Part shown: positions 9,246 to 17,544 of the stretch, piece after piece
How positions within the stretch are numbered: the stretch's first letter is position 1
Layout: each line of letters begins with the position of its first letter
Source: Phytohabitans sp052068095
Lineage (GTDB): Bacteria > Actinomycetota > Actinomycetes > Mycobacteriales > Micromonosporaceae
Direction: 5' to 3'
DNA length: 64,000 nucleotides
Assembly: GCF_052068095.1 (NCBI RefSeq)
Contig: NZ_JBQHDG010000009.1
Span: 1 to 64,000, forward strand
The notes under the pieces: generated by a model
The model's input: only the letters and a program-made list of their open reading frames with translations
Told to the model about the DNA's origin: nothing
Databases searched by the model: none
Position numbers and translations under genes: made by a program

Positions 9246-9857
9246 CTATATGAGCTGGGCCGGCTCGATGGCGATCTCGCGGGCGGCGGACAGCCGGATC
9301 CACTCGCTGAGCTGGCGGCGGCTCATCACCCGGTCGTGCACGGTCACCTGTACCGCGAGGCCGTCGATGATCGCCAGGATCCGCCAGGCGGCGCCGGCCG
9401 GGTCGTCACACTTGAACGCCCCTTCGTCGACGCCCGCGGTGATCACTTCGGTGAGTGCCTCTTTCCACCGCAGATCCAGCCGGCGGGAAACCTTTTCCAG
9501 CTCCGGTGTGCGCAGCGACTCCGACCAGCCGTCGATCCACATCGCCCACGACTTGGAACGGCCCTGCGGCGCGTACAGCCGGAGGATCTTTTTGAGCTTT
9601 TCCAGTGGCGTCGCGGTGGAGTGGACGACGGAGTGGAGGCGAGCCAGGTCCTGCTCCGCCGCGTACGCGAAAGCTTGAGCGAGTAGATTTTCTTTCGTGG
9701 CGAAATGGTAGAAGACCAACGCTTGGCTGACGCCTGCCGCTGCCGCCACGTCGGAGGTGCGGGTGTTTGCCAGGCCGCGCTCCACGATCACGTCGCAGGC
9801 GGTGCTGAGTAGTGAATCAAGGCGGACTTCTGCGGAACGTCTCGTCACAGCGCACAC
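9246..9857 (-). CDS. TetR/AcrR family regulator (BetI-like C-terminus)
   Basis: A 203-residue one-component repressor. The N-terminal helix-turn-helix spans about 12-58 (TACDVIVERGL..TSDVAAAAGVSQALVFYHFATKENLL). The C-terminal ligand/dimer domain has the TetR_C_6/BetI pattern (KSWAMWIDGW, AAWRILAIIDGLAVQV). The start is a GTG at 9857; a second GTG three codons on is possible. The palindrome at 9904-9917 is the likely autoregulatory operator. Its target is not clear: the nearest other gene, the EF-Tu paralog, is convergent and separated by a terminator, so the divergent CvnA-like operon is a candidate. Confidence 0.9.
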   Translation of the reverse strand: MCAVTRRSAEVRLDSLLSTACDVIVERGLANTRTSDVAAAAGVSQALVFYHFATKENLLAQAFAYAAEQDLARLHSVVHSTATPLEKLKKILRLYAPQGRSKSWAMWIDGWSESLRTPELEKVSRRLDLRWKEALTEVITAGVDEGAFKCDDPAGAAWRILAIIDGLAVQVTVHDRVMSRRQLSEWIRLSAAREIAIEPAQLI

Positions 9858-9903
9858 AGTAACTCATGAATGCCTGCCCAATTTCCGCAGCTATTACTCG
9901 GTG

Positions 9904-9917
9904 TCATTCCGGAATGA
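9904..9917. promoter_or_regulatory. Perfect 14-bp palindrome, likely TetR operator
   Basis: TCATTCCGGAATGA is a perfect dyad 47 bp upstream of the tetR start, in the AT-richer middle of the 280-bp divergent gap 9858-10137. Length, symmetry and place fit a TetR-family operator. The rest of the gap holds nothing else that I recognise. Confidence 0.55.
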
Positions 9918-10137
9918 AATCGAATTCGCGATCGCCGTGCGCACCGGTCGGGGGATGAGACACCCGCCGATCATCCGAGCCGCGCAGATCAAGATCGGTG
10001 GTGGTCGTTACGCCCTGGCACTATCGGTTCGCCCGAGGTAGCTGTGCAGAGGATGTCGCTAAGGCCCGAATGGGCCGATCGTAGGCGTGGTCGCCCGCGG
10101 GGGGTGACTTGTTTGGCCGGAGACGGAGTGGACGGCT

Positions 10138-12621
10138 ATGGGCGGCTTTGGGCGGAGGCCGGCTGGCGCCGACGCCGGCGTGCCCGCCCACCACGGCGGG
10201 CCGGGGCCGGCTGGCGCCGACGCCGGCGTGCCCGCCACCCACCACCCTCGCGCCGATGCCGGCGGGCCCGGGCCGCTGCGCTCGATCGGCGTGCGCATCC
10301 TGCTGCCCGTCGTCGTGGCGACGGTCGGTCTGGTCACGCTCGGCGTGTTGCAGACCCGCGACGCGCTCACCGAGTCCGGCCGCGCGGGCGACGCGCGGAT
10401 CCTGGCCCGCACGGCGAACGCCGGCATCGCGGTCGCCCACCAGGCCGAGCTCGAGTACGCCGAGACCATCGCGCTGCGGCTGCGTGGCGGCGAGGCCGGC
10501 AAGCAGCTCCTGGAGGCGCAGCGCGCCCGCACCGACGCGGCCCGCGCGCGATACACGGCGGCGGCCCGCGACGCCCGCGAGGTCTCGCCCGCGCTGGCCG
10601 GCAAGCTCGACGCGGCCGACGCCGTGGTCGACGTCCTGACCAGCGTGCGGGCGATCGCGGTGAGCGCGCCGGACGGTTCACCCGAGGTGTTCGACGCCTA
10701 CAACGCGGTGACCCACGCGATGATCGGCATCGCCGACGCGGTGCCCAGCCAGCTGACCGAGCAGCGGCTGCTGGAGAGCGCCCGCGCGGTCGTGCTCGTC
10801 ACCGAGCTCGAACACCTCGCCGCCGAGCAGCTCGACCTGCTCCGCCGGGTCTTCACGCGGGAGCGGCTCCAGCCGGGCGAGCTGGTGCGGCTGGCCGCCT
10901 GGGAGGGCGCCGAGCACCAGCAGCTCGAGGTGATCGAGCGGCTGCCCGGCCAGACCCACGCGCGCTTCGAGGAGCTCGTCACCGGCGACGACGTGACCCG
11001 CGCCCGCGACATGCGCGACAAGGTGCTCGACACCGGCGGCGCGCCCGCCACGCTCCAGGTCGACCCCGACGTCTGGTGGGCGGCGCAGAGCGGCCTGCTG
11101 CGCCGGCTGCGGCTGATGCAGTCGGAGCTGTCCACGTCGATGGAGCGCGAGGCGTACGACATCCAGGTCGCCGCGCACACCCGCACGCTGATGACCGCCG
11201 CGCTCACCGGCCTGCTCGTGGGGCTGGCGCTGGCCGGCGCGGTGATCCAGGCCGTGCGCACGAGCCGGCGGCTGCGCCGGATGCGGGCCACCGCGCTCAC
11301 CGTCGCGCACACGGAGCTGCCCGACGCCGTCGCCCAGGTCTCCGCCGCGCCCGACGAGCCCACCGTGCGCGGCACGCTGCGGGATTCCGGCACCCGCGTC
11401 GACGCCATGCTGCCGCCCGGTGCCGACGAGATCGGCGAGCTGGCCACCGCGTTCGCGACGGTGCACCGGCAGGCGCTGCGGCTCGCGGCCGAGCAGGCGC
11501 TCCAGCGGATGGAGACCACGGCGACCCTCACCGCGCTGTCCCGGCGCGGGCAGACGCTGGTGCAGCGGCAGCTGCACATGATCGGCGAGTTCGCCCGGCA
11601 CGAGGCCGACCAGGCCGGCCGGGCCCGGCTCTTCGCCCTCGACCACCTGGCCGCCCGGATGCGGCGCAACGAGGAAAACCTGCTCGTGCTCGCCGACGGC
11701 GACCCGGGGCGGCGGTTCACCGAGCCGGTGGCGGTGCGCGACGTGATCCAGCTCGCCGCGGCGGAGATCGAGGAGCCGGGCCGGGTCGACGCCGTGGCCA
11801 CCCCGCTGGTGGCGGTCGCCGCGCACGTCGTCGGCGACGTCGTACACCTGCTGGCCGAGCTGCTGGAAAACGCCGCCAGCTTCTCGCCGCCGACCACGAC
11901 CGTCCGGGTGGCCGCCCGCCAGGCTGTCGACCACGTGGCGCTGACCATCTTCGACGAGGGCATCGGGCTCACCGCCGACCGGCTCACCGAGGCCAACGAC
12001 CGCATCGCCCGCCCGTCCGCGCTCACCAGCACGCTGGTGGGCACGATGGGCCTGCTCGTGGTGGGGCGGCTGGCCGCGCGGCACGGCATCGAGGTGCGGC
12101 TCACGAGCGTGGCGGGCGGCGGCACCGCGGCCACCGTCACGCTGCCGGAGCGCGTCCTCGCGCCGCTCCCGCCGCCGGCCCGGTTCTACCGTGGACAGTT
12201 GCTGGGGCCGCCGCCCGGGCCCACCCCGTCGGCCGCGCCGCCGCGTACCGTCGTGCACCACCAGGAGCAGCCGGCGCCGCACGCGATGGTGCCCGCGTTC
12301 GTCGACGGGCTGACCGCGTCCGGCCTGCCAAAGCGGTCACCCGCATCCGGCTTGCCGCAGCGGTCACCCGCATCCGGCTTGCCGCAGCGGGCACCCGCCA
12401 CCGCGCTGCCCTCCGGTCCGGTCGCCGGGCGCCCGAGCGCCGGCGGCACGCCCGATCCAGACGAGGTGCGCGCGCGACTGTCCAGTTTGGCCAGTGGCAT
12501 CGCCGCGGGCCGCCGCACCGCGATACCACCACCCGCACTGCCAGCCAGCGCGCCGCCGACCCGGGAGGACACCCATGAACCACGCTACGGACTCCCTGCC
12601 GGCCCCCGTCGACTACGGTGA
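10138..12621 (+). CDS. CvnA-like nitrate-sensing-domain histidine kinase
   Basis: An 827-residue membrane sensor. A low-complexity N-terminus made of a duplicated PAGADAGVPA unit is followed by TM1 (about 50-68), an outer helical NIT-type sensing domain (about 80-345), TM2 (about 350-373), a HAMP-like linker and a kinase core. The core has the CvnA-family stretch LFALDHLAARMRRNEENLLVLA, an N-box with Asn578 (LLAELLENAAS) and a G-box (DEGIGL, 606-611). The usual phospho-accepting His box is degenerate, as in other conservon kinases. The C-terminus is a Pro-rich tail with tandem RSPASGLPQ repeats. It overlaps the roadblock gene by 47 bp. Start uncertain: GTG codons occur downstream. Confidence 0.85.
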   Translation: MGGFGRRPAGADAGVPAHHGGPGPAGADAGVPATHHPRADAGGPGPLRSIGVRILLPVVVATVGLVTLGVLQTRDALTESGRAGDARILARTANAGIAVAHQAELEYAETIALRLRGGEAGKQLLEAQRARTDAARARYTAAARDAREVSPALAGKLDAADAVVDVLTSVRAIAVSAPDGSPEVFDAYNAVTHAMIGIADAVPSQLTEQRLLESARAVVLVTELEHLAAEQLDLLRRVFTRERLQPGELVRLAAWEGAEHQQLEVIERLPGQTHARFEELVTGDDVTRARDMRDKVLDTGGAPATLQVDPDVWWAAQSGLLRRLRLMQSELSTSMEREAYDIQVAAHTRTLMTAALTGLLVGLALAGAVIQAVRTSRRLRRMRATALTVAHTELPDAVAQVSAAPDEPTVRGTLRDSGTRVDAMLPPGADEIGELATAFATVHRQALRLAAEQALQRMETTATLTALSRRGQTLVQRQLHMIGEFARHEADQAGRARLFALDHLAARMRRNEENLLVLADGDPGRRFTEPVAVRDVIQLAAAEIEEPGRVDAVATPLVAVAAHVVGDVVHLLAELLENAASFSPPTTTVRVAARQAVDHVALTIFDEGIGLTADRLTEANDRIARPSALTSTLVGTMGLLVVGRLAARHGIEVRLTSVAGGGTAATVTLPERVLAPLPPPARFYRGQLLGPPPGPTPSAAPPRTVVHHQEQPAPHAMVPAFVDGLTASGLPKRSPASGLPQRSPASGLPQRAPATALPSGPVAGRPSAGGTPDPDEVRARLSSLASGIAAGRRTAIPPPALPASAPPTREDTHEPRYGLPAGPRRLR
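10157..10236. repeat. 32-bp exact direct repeat inside cvnA-like gene
   Basis: Copies at 10157-10188 and 10205-10236 are identical over 32 bases and encode the duplicated PAGADAGVPA segment at the kinase N-terminus. Such a repeat could expand or contract by slippage. Confidence 0.9.
12334..12387. repeat. Tandem 27-bp repeat in cvnA-like gene tail
   Basis: Two exact adjacent 27-bp units (12334-12360, 12361-12387) encode the nonapeptide RSPASGLPQ twice, preceded by a degenerate copy. They sit in the disordered cytosolic tail after the ATPase domain. Confidence 0.9.
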
Positions 12622-12994
12622 CCTGGGCTGGCTGCTGACGTCGTTCGCGCGCAAGGTGCCGTCCGTCGTGTACGCGCTGGCGGTCTCCGTCGACGGCCTC
12701 GCGCTGGCCGCCTCCGAGCGGTTGGAGGCCAACCAGGCCGACCAGCTCGCCGCGATCACCAGCGGCCTGGCCAGCCTGTCGGCCGGCGCGGCGAAGTGCA
12801 TGCAGACCGGGCAGATCCGCCAGTCGGTGCTCGACATGGACGGCGGCGTGCTGCTCATCATGTCGGTGGCCGACCGGGCATACCTGGCCGTGCTCGCCGA
12901 GTCCGGCGCCGACCTCGGCCAGGTGGGCTACGAGACGGCCGTGCTGGCCCGGCGCGTGGCCACCGCGCTCGACCCCGGCGCCCGCCCGTCGTGA
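12575..12994 (+). CDS. Roadblock/LC7 domain protein (CvnB-like)
   Basis: A 139-residue cytosolic protein of the roadblock/LC7 fold: DLGWLLTSFARKVPSVVYALAVSVDGLALAAS, then LAAITSGLASLSAGAAKCM. In actinobacterial conservons CvnB partners with a CvnA kinase, a DUF742 protein (CvnC) and a small GTPase (CvnD). Here the ATG at 12575 lies inside the kinase reading frame, with GGGAGGA 7 bases upstream. The stop overlaps the next gene's GTG (GTGA). No cvnC or cvnD follows. Confidence 0.93.
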   Translation: MNHATDSLPAPVDYGDLGWLLTSFARKVPSVVYALAVSVDGLALAASERLEANQADQLAAITSGLASLSAGAAKCMQTGQIRQSVLDMDGGVLLIMSVADRAYLAVLAESGADLGQVGYETAVLARRVATALDPGARPS

Positions 12995-13944
12995 AGCGGC
13001 GGCGCCTGCTCGCCCTGCCGGCCGCGGTGGCGCTCGCCGCCGGCTGCGCGCCCGACCCGCCCACCGGCCTGCGCGACCGCCATCTCGTGCTCGGCACCGG
13101 CAACGCGACCGGCGTCTTCTACCAGCTCGGTGGCGCCTACGCGGACGTGATCACCACCCACCTCGCCGGCTACGAGGCGATCGTCGCGCCCACCGCCGGC
13201 TCCGCCGACAACCTGCTCCGCATGGCACGCGGCGACGTCGACATCGCGCTGACCTTCGCCGACGTGGCCGCCGACGCGGTACGCGGCCGGGGCACGTTCG
13301 CCGACGGCCCGCGGCCGCTGCGCGCGCTCGCGGTGGCCTACCACGGCTACACCCACCTTGTCGTGCGCGCCGACGCGGGCATCAGGTCACCCGCCGACCT
13401 GCGCGGCAAGCGGGTCTCCACCGGCACGGTCAACTCCGGCACCGAGTTTCTCGCCTTGCGGCTGATCCGGGCCGCCGGCCTCGACCCCGACCGCGACATC
13501 AGGCGCTCCAGCCTTTCCCTCTCGGCCACCACACGAGGGCTGGCCGGCGGCACGCTCGACGCCACGTTCTGGTCCGGCGGCCTGCCCACCGTCGGCATCA
13601 CGGAGCTGATGGGCGCGAAGGCGAAGATGCGCTTCCTGCCGCTCGACGGCCTGGTGCCCGAGCTCGACCGGCTCTACCCGGAGACCTACGGCACCGGCAA
13701 GATCCCCGCCTCCGCGTACGGGCTGCCCGGCGACATCCCCACCGTCACGGTCGGCAACCTCGTCGTGGTCGAGGCGGACATGCCCGAGCAGCTCGCCCAC
13801 GACCTGACCGCGCTGATCTTCACGTACCGCCAGGAGCTGGTCGACGGCCACCCCGAGTGGGGCTCGGCCGACCGGCAGGCGGCGGCGCGCACCGGTGTGG
13901 TGCCGCTGCATCCCGGCGCCCAGCGCTTCTACGACAAGGGCTGA
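12991..13944 (+). CDS. TAXI-family TRAP-type substrate-binding lipoprotein
   Basis: A 317-residue exported binding protein. A basic start (VKRRR) and lipobox LAAGC (Cys19) mark a lipoprotein. The mature part has the TAXI pattern: LVLGTGNATGVFYQLGGAYAD, then GSADNLLRMARGDVDIALTFAD and DLRGKRVSTGTVNSGTE. TAXI proteins normally feed a fused DctQM permease, but no permease gene is next to it. The GTG start overlaps the roadblock stop by 4 bp, so it is co-translated with the kinase module. It may act as the extracellular ligand sensor for that kinase rather than in transport (inference). Confidence 0.92.
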   Translation: MKRRRLLALPAAVALAAGCAPDPPTGLRDRHLVLGTGNATGVFYQLGGAYADVITTHLAGYEAIVAPTAGSADNLLRMARGDVDIALTFADVAADAVRGRGTFADGPRPLRALAVAYHGYTHLVVRADAGIRSPADLRGKRVSTGTVNSGTEFLALRLIRAAGLDPDRDIRRSSLSLSATTRGLAGGTLDATFWSGGLPTVGITELMGAKAKMRFLPLDGLVPELDRLYPETYGTGKIPASAYGLPGDIPTVTVGNLVVVEADMPEQLAHDLTALIFTYRQELVDGHPEWGSADRQAAARTGVVPLHPGAQRFYDKG

Positions 13945-13984
13945 GCTTGCGTTCGAGCGTCCTCGAAGTCGTAGCGTCCGGAGC

Positions 13985-14950
13985 ATGACGACGAGGACCG
14001 CACAACACAAGATCGGCTCCGGTTTCGGATACCGGAGCACCGCCACCGAGGTACTGCGCGGCATCGACCTGTCCGGCAAGCTCGCGATCGTCACCGGCGG
14101 CTACTCCGGCCTGGGCCTGGAGACCACCCGCGCGCTCGCCGGCGCCGGCGCGCACGTGGTCGTGCCCGCCCGCCGCCCGGCCGTGGCCACGGAGGCGCTG
14201 TCCGGCATCGCCGGCGTCGAGGTCGACGAGCTCGACCTCGGCGACCTGGAGAGCGTCCGCGCCTTCGCCGAGCGCTTCCTAGCCTCCGCGCGCACCGTCC
14301 ATTTCGTCATCGACAACGCGGCCATCATGGCCTGCCCCGAAACCCGTGTGGGGCCCGGCTGGGAGGCGCAGTTCGCGACCAACCACATCGGACACTTCGC
14401 GCTCGTCAACCGCCTGTGGCCCGCGATCGCCCGAGACGGCGGCGCCCGCGTGGTATCCGTCTCGTCCGGCGGGCACCGCCGCTCACCGATCCGCTGGGAC
14501 GACATCCACTTCACGTCCGGCTACGACAAGTGGACCGCCTACGGCCAGGCCAAGACCGCCAACGTCCTCTTCGCTGTACACCTGGACACGCTCGGCCAGG
14601 ACGCCGGAGTGCGCGCGTTCGCGGTGCACCCCGGCAGCATCCTCACCCCGCTACAGCGCCACCTGCCACGGTCGGAGATGGTCGCCGCCGGCTGGATCGA
14701 CGAGCAGGGCAACGCGCTCGACCCGTCGTTCAAGACCCCGGAGCAGGGCGCCGCCACCCAGGTGTGGGCCGCCACCTCGCCACGCCTGGCCGGCATGGGC
14801 GGCGTCTACTGCGAAGACTGCGACATCGCCGACCTGGTGCCAGAAGGCGCCCCGGGCGCCGGCGTGCGCCCCTACGCCGTCGACCCCGAGCAGGCCGCAC
14901 GCCTCTGGGCCTACTCAGCCGACCTCACGGGCGTCTCACTGTCCAGTTAG
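13985..14950 (+). CDS. SDR family oxidoreductase (retinol dehydrogenase-like)
   Basis: A 321-residue classical short-chain dehydrogenase. The cofactor loop is TGGYSGLG (37-44), the NAA motif is at 111-113, the catalytic Ser is at 160/161 (VSVSSGGH) and YxxxK is Tyr186/Lys190. The extended length and the N-terminal GFGYRSTATEVLRGIDLSGK lead resemble the retinol/WW-domain-oxidoreductase-like subgroup. The ATG at 13985 starts right where homology starts. The gene follows the TAXI operon after 40 bp. Substrate unknown. Confidence 0.9.
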   Translation: MTTRTAQHKIGSGFGYRSTATEVLRGIDLSGKLAIVTGGYSGLGLETTRALAGAGAHVVVPARRPAVATEALSGIAGVEVDELDLGDLESVRAFAERFLASARTVHFVIDNAAIMACPETRVGPGWEAQFATNHIGHFALVNRLWPAIARDGGARVVSVSSGGHRRSPIRWDDIHFTSGYDKWTAYGQAKTANVLFAVHLDTLGQDAGVRAFAVHPGSILTPLQRHLPRSEMVAAGWIDEQGNALDPSFKTPEQGAATQVWAATSPRLAGMGGVYCEDCDIADLVPEGAPGAGVRPYAVDPEQAARLWAYSADLTGVSLSS

Positions 14951-15022
14951 GCCGGTCACCCTCGGCGGACCGCCGGCCACTCTCCCACTGTTTAGGGTGT
15001 GGTTCAGCATGTGGGCGGCGTC

Positions 15023-15087
15023 ATGATCGTTAGCCCGGAACCTGTGTGACACGCCGGCGAGAATGCGGTTTGCGGGCTAACGATCAT
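15023..15087. repeat. 15-bp perfect inverted repeat with 35-bp spacer
   Basis: ATGATCGTTAGCCCG (15023-15037) and its exact complement CGGGCTAACGATCAT (15073-15087) flank a GC-rich 35-bp spacer. It lies in the 407-bp gene-free stretch 14951-15357, between an SDR and a decayed gene. The stem is AT-richer than its surroundings. It could be a miniature mobile element, a recombination site or a stable hairpin RNA. The rest of that stretch shows no convincing gene. Confidence 0.6.
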
Positions 15088-15357
15088 CGAAGCGCGGTGG
15101 ACACCGGGCATGCGGAGGACGCTGCGTTAGGGCGTTGGCTGTCCGCGGAGAATCCTTTTGGGCTTGTCCCGCGGGCCCGGCAGTGGACGGCCGGGGGTTT
15201 CGGCTCGGTCCGCGAGCCGCCGGCCGGGAGCGGTGCCCGCGGGAGCATGCGGTCCGCAGCTGGCGCGGAGGTGGGCAAATCGGGTCTGGAAGTAACGGCA
15301 CGACGCGCGGCGACCTGCTAGCGCACCCGGCGGCGGGCGCGGCTGGCGAGTTGGCGG

Positions 15358-15967
15358 GTGGCCTCCGGTGTGCGCTCGACCAGCGACGACCTCAAGGCCC
15401 GCGAGCTTGTGCGGGCCGCGTCGGGCGCCGGCGTCCGCCATCTCGTGTACATCTCCGTCGTCGGCGCCGACCGCGTGCCGGTGACGAGCCGGGCCGACCG
15501 CACGATGTTCGGCTACTACGCGGCCAAGCTCGGCGGCGAGCGCGTGGTCGCCGAGTCGGGCATCCCGTGGACCACGCTGCGGGCCACCCAGTTTCACGAC
15601 CTGATGCTGCGCACCGCGGCCCAGATGGCGAAGCTGCCGGTGCTGCCCGTCCCGTCGGGCATGCGGGTGCAGCCCGTCGACTCCGCCGCGGGTCGCGGCC
15701 CGGATGGTCGAGCTCGCGCTCGGCGCGCCGGCCGGTCTCGTGCCGGACCTCGGTGGCCCGCGGGTGTACGGCATGGACGAGCTGATCCGCGACTACCTGC
15801 GCGCCGCCGGTAAGCGCCGCCCGCTGCTGCCGATGCGCATGCCGGGCCGGGCGGCCGCGGCGATGCGCGCCGGCGCCAACCTGCTCACCACGGGTGCGAC
15901 CGCGGGCCGTACGTGGGAGGAGTTCCTGGCCGAGTGGCGCAATCATGGGCAGGGTGTACGGGCGTGA
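15358..15967 (+). pseudogene. Decayed NmrA-like NAD(P)-binding protein gene
   Basis: The readable protein starts in the middle of the family: ARELVRAASGAGVRHLVYISVVGADRVP and YYAAKLGGERVVAESGIPWTTLRATQFHD. The N-terminal Rossmann half (about 75 residues with the GATG loop) is missing. Around 15690 the frame shifts: up to VQPVDSA reads in one frame, and VAARMVELALGAPAGLVPDLGGP continues in another, consistent with one inserted base. The C-terminal part runs to 15967 and overlaps the next gene's start. Two lesions make it a pseudogene. Intact relatives are NAD(P)H-binding, often quinone-reductase-like proteins. Confidence 0.85.
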
Positions 15968-16901
15968 CATCATCGCGACGCGTCACTGGCCGGTCGACCT
16001 CGCGGTGAGCCGCACCGGCGAGCGGCTCTACCTGGTCAACTTCCACCCACCCCGCCTGTGGTGGCTCCCGCACCGCGGCTCCATCTCGCTCGTCGACACG
16101 GAGACCGGCCGGGAGAGGCGCCTGCGCCGGCACTCCGTCGGTGTGGTGGCGCTGCACCCGGAGGGCACGCACCTCTACGTCGCAGCCGAGTCGAGCGGCC
16201 GGGTGTCCGTCATCGACCTCGCCAGGCGGCGGCGGGTGGCCCGGATCCGGGTCGGCGTGCGGCCCCGCGCCGTGCTGGCCGACCCCGGCGGCGACCGGGT
16301 CTACGTCGCGAACGGCGGTGACGGCACCGTCTCGGTCATCGCGATGTGGGCCCGCACCGTCGTCGCGACCATCCACAGTGGAAGGTGGCCGTCCGCGCTG
16401 GCGTTGGGCGGTGACTGGCTCTACGTGGCCAACCAGGGCGACGGGTCGGTCACCACTGTGGACATCGAGTGCCTCACCGGCCGGGGCGCCGTGCCGGTCG
16501 GTGGCACCCCGGAGGCGCTGTGCGTGAGCCCGTCCGGCGACCGGCTCTACGTCGCCACCTCGCGGCCGGCGGCCATCCAGGTGCTCCGCACCGACCCGCT
16601 TGAGCCGATCGGCACGATCCCGATCACCACCCGCTATCCGCAGCCGCCCATCCTCTCCACCGACCCGCCGCTCGAGCCCGAACCGAGCGCGGTCGCGGTC
16701 AGTCGCGACGGCGCGCGCCTTGTCGTGGGCCTGGCCGTGCCGGGCACCGTCCAGGTGGTCGACCTGGCCGGTGAGCGGATCGTCGACGAGTACGAGCTGG
16801 GCCTGGGCCTCTTCGAAGGCCCGTCCCGGATCGTCGCCGACCCGCGCACGGACAGGTTCTACATCGTCTGCGTGGGCCCGGACCTAACCGTGCTGGGTTG
16901 A
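15945..16901 (+). CDS. YVTN-type beta-propeller protein
   Basis: A 318-residue protein built from about seven 40-residue blades with recurring GDRVYVANGGDGTVSVI, GDWLYVANQGDGSVTTV and GDRLYVATS cores, as in YncE/YVTN propellers. No signal peptide is visible, so it may be cytosolic or exported by another route. The ATG at 15945 lies inside the tail of the preceding pseudogene and lacks a clear ribosome site, so the start is uncertain. Function unknown: such propellers serve as binding platforms or lactonase-like enzymes. Confidence 0.8.
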   Translation: MGRVYGRDIIATRHWPVDLAVSRTGERLYLVNFHPPRLWWLPHRGSISLVDTETGRERRLRRHSVGVVALHPEGTHLYVAAESSGRVSVIDLARRRRVARIRVGVRPRAVLADPGGDRVYVANGGDGTVSVIAMWARTVVATIHSGRWPSALALGGDWLYVANQGDGSVTTVDIECLTGRGAVPVGGTPEALCVSPSGDRLYVATSRPAAIQVLRTDPLEPIGTIPITTRYPQPPILSTDPPLEPEPSAVAVSRDGARLVVGLAVPGTVQVVDLAGERIVDEYELGLGLFEGPSRIVADPRTDRFYIVCVGPDLTVLG

Positions 16902-16926
16902 CGAGCGGCGATCCGATCCACATACT
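16898..16926 (+). promoter_or_regulatory. Promoter of padR-ABC operon
   Basis: TTGACG (16898-16903), a 17-bp spacer and CATACT (16921-16926) fit a sigma70-type promoter. It overlaps the stop codon of the propeller gene and would start transcription near 16933, inside the tandem operator. Confidence 0.5.
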
Positions 16927-16954
16927 ACTTACCCAGTAACTACTTACTCGGTAA
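16925..16954. promoter_or_regulatory. Tandem PadR operator
   Basis: Two adjacent 15-bp units, CTACTTACCCAGTAA and CTACTTACTCGGTAA, each contain the dyad TTAC-N3-GTAA. They end 11 bp before the padR start and sit on the expected transcription start. This is the usual layout for PadR autorepression. Confidence 0.7.
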
Positions 16955-16965
16955 GGTGCGTGGCG

Positions 16966-17544
16966 ATGAGCGTGAAGTTCGGCCTGCTGGCGCTGTTCGC
17001 CGACGGCCCCAAGTACGGCTACCAGCTGCGCACCGAGTTCGAGGCGCGCACCGGCGGCACCTGGCCGGTCAACGTCGGGCAGGTGTACACGACGCTGGAG
17101 CGCCTGGAGCGCGACGGCCTCGTCGCCGCCGAGGGCACCAACGACGAGGGCCGCGCGGTCTACGCGATCACCGACGCGGGGCGGGCCGCGCTGGACCGGT
17201 GGTTCAGCACGCCGGTGGCCGACTCCGACCGCCCGCGCAACGAGCTGGCCATCAAGCTGCTGATGGCGGCGACCACGCCCGGCGTGGACGTGACCGCGGT
17301 CGTGCAGCGCCAGCGCACCGAGTCGCTGCGCCTGATGCGCGACTACAACACGCTGCGCCGCGCGGCCGACGAGGTCGACGACGTGGCCGGCGTGCTGCTG
17401 CTGGACAGCCTCGTCTTCGCGCTGGAGGGCGAGGTGCGCTGGCTCGACCACGTCGAGTCGACCGTGCTGCGGCGGGGCGGCCGCCTGCCGGCGCCCAAAC
17501 GGCCGCGCCGCGCGGCTCGTACGACGGAAAGGAACGCACGATGA
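16966..17544 (+). CDS. PadR family transcriptional regulator
   Basis: A 192-residue repressor. The N-terminal winged helix shows the PadR core (VKFGLLALFADGPKYGYQLRTEFE...VNVGQVYTTLERLERDGLVA, about 3-75), followed by a helical dimerisation half of the PadR_C type. I chose the ATG at 16966, with AAGG 9 bases upstream; the GTG at 16960 is the alternative. It overlaps the ABC ATPase gene by ATGA, so regulator and exporter form one operon, presumably induced by the transported compound through the tandem operator upstream. Confidence 0.92.
   Translation: MSVKFGLLALFADGPKYGYQLRTEFEARTGGTWPVNVGQVYTTLERLERDGLVAAEGTNDEGRAVYAITDAGRAALDRWFSTPVADSDRPRNELAIKLLMAATTPGVDVTAVVQRQRTESLRLMRDYNTLRRAADEVDDVAGVLLLDSLVFALEGEVRWLDHVESTVLRRGGRLPAPKRPRRAARTTERNAR

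Noticed and set aside
10044..12578. 844-codon frame overlapping the CvnA-like kinase
   Set aside because: Arg/Ala/Gly-rich translation with no domains; the overlapping frame carries all kinase motifs.
12796..12990. Upstream extension of the TAXI gene frame
   Set aside because: It overlaps the roadblock gene; the lipoprotein signal begins at the GTG at 12991.
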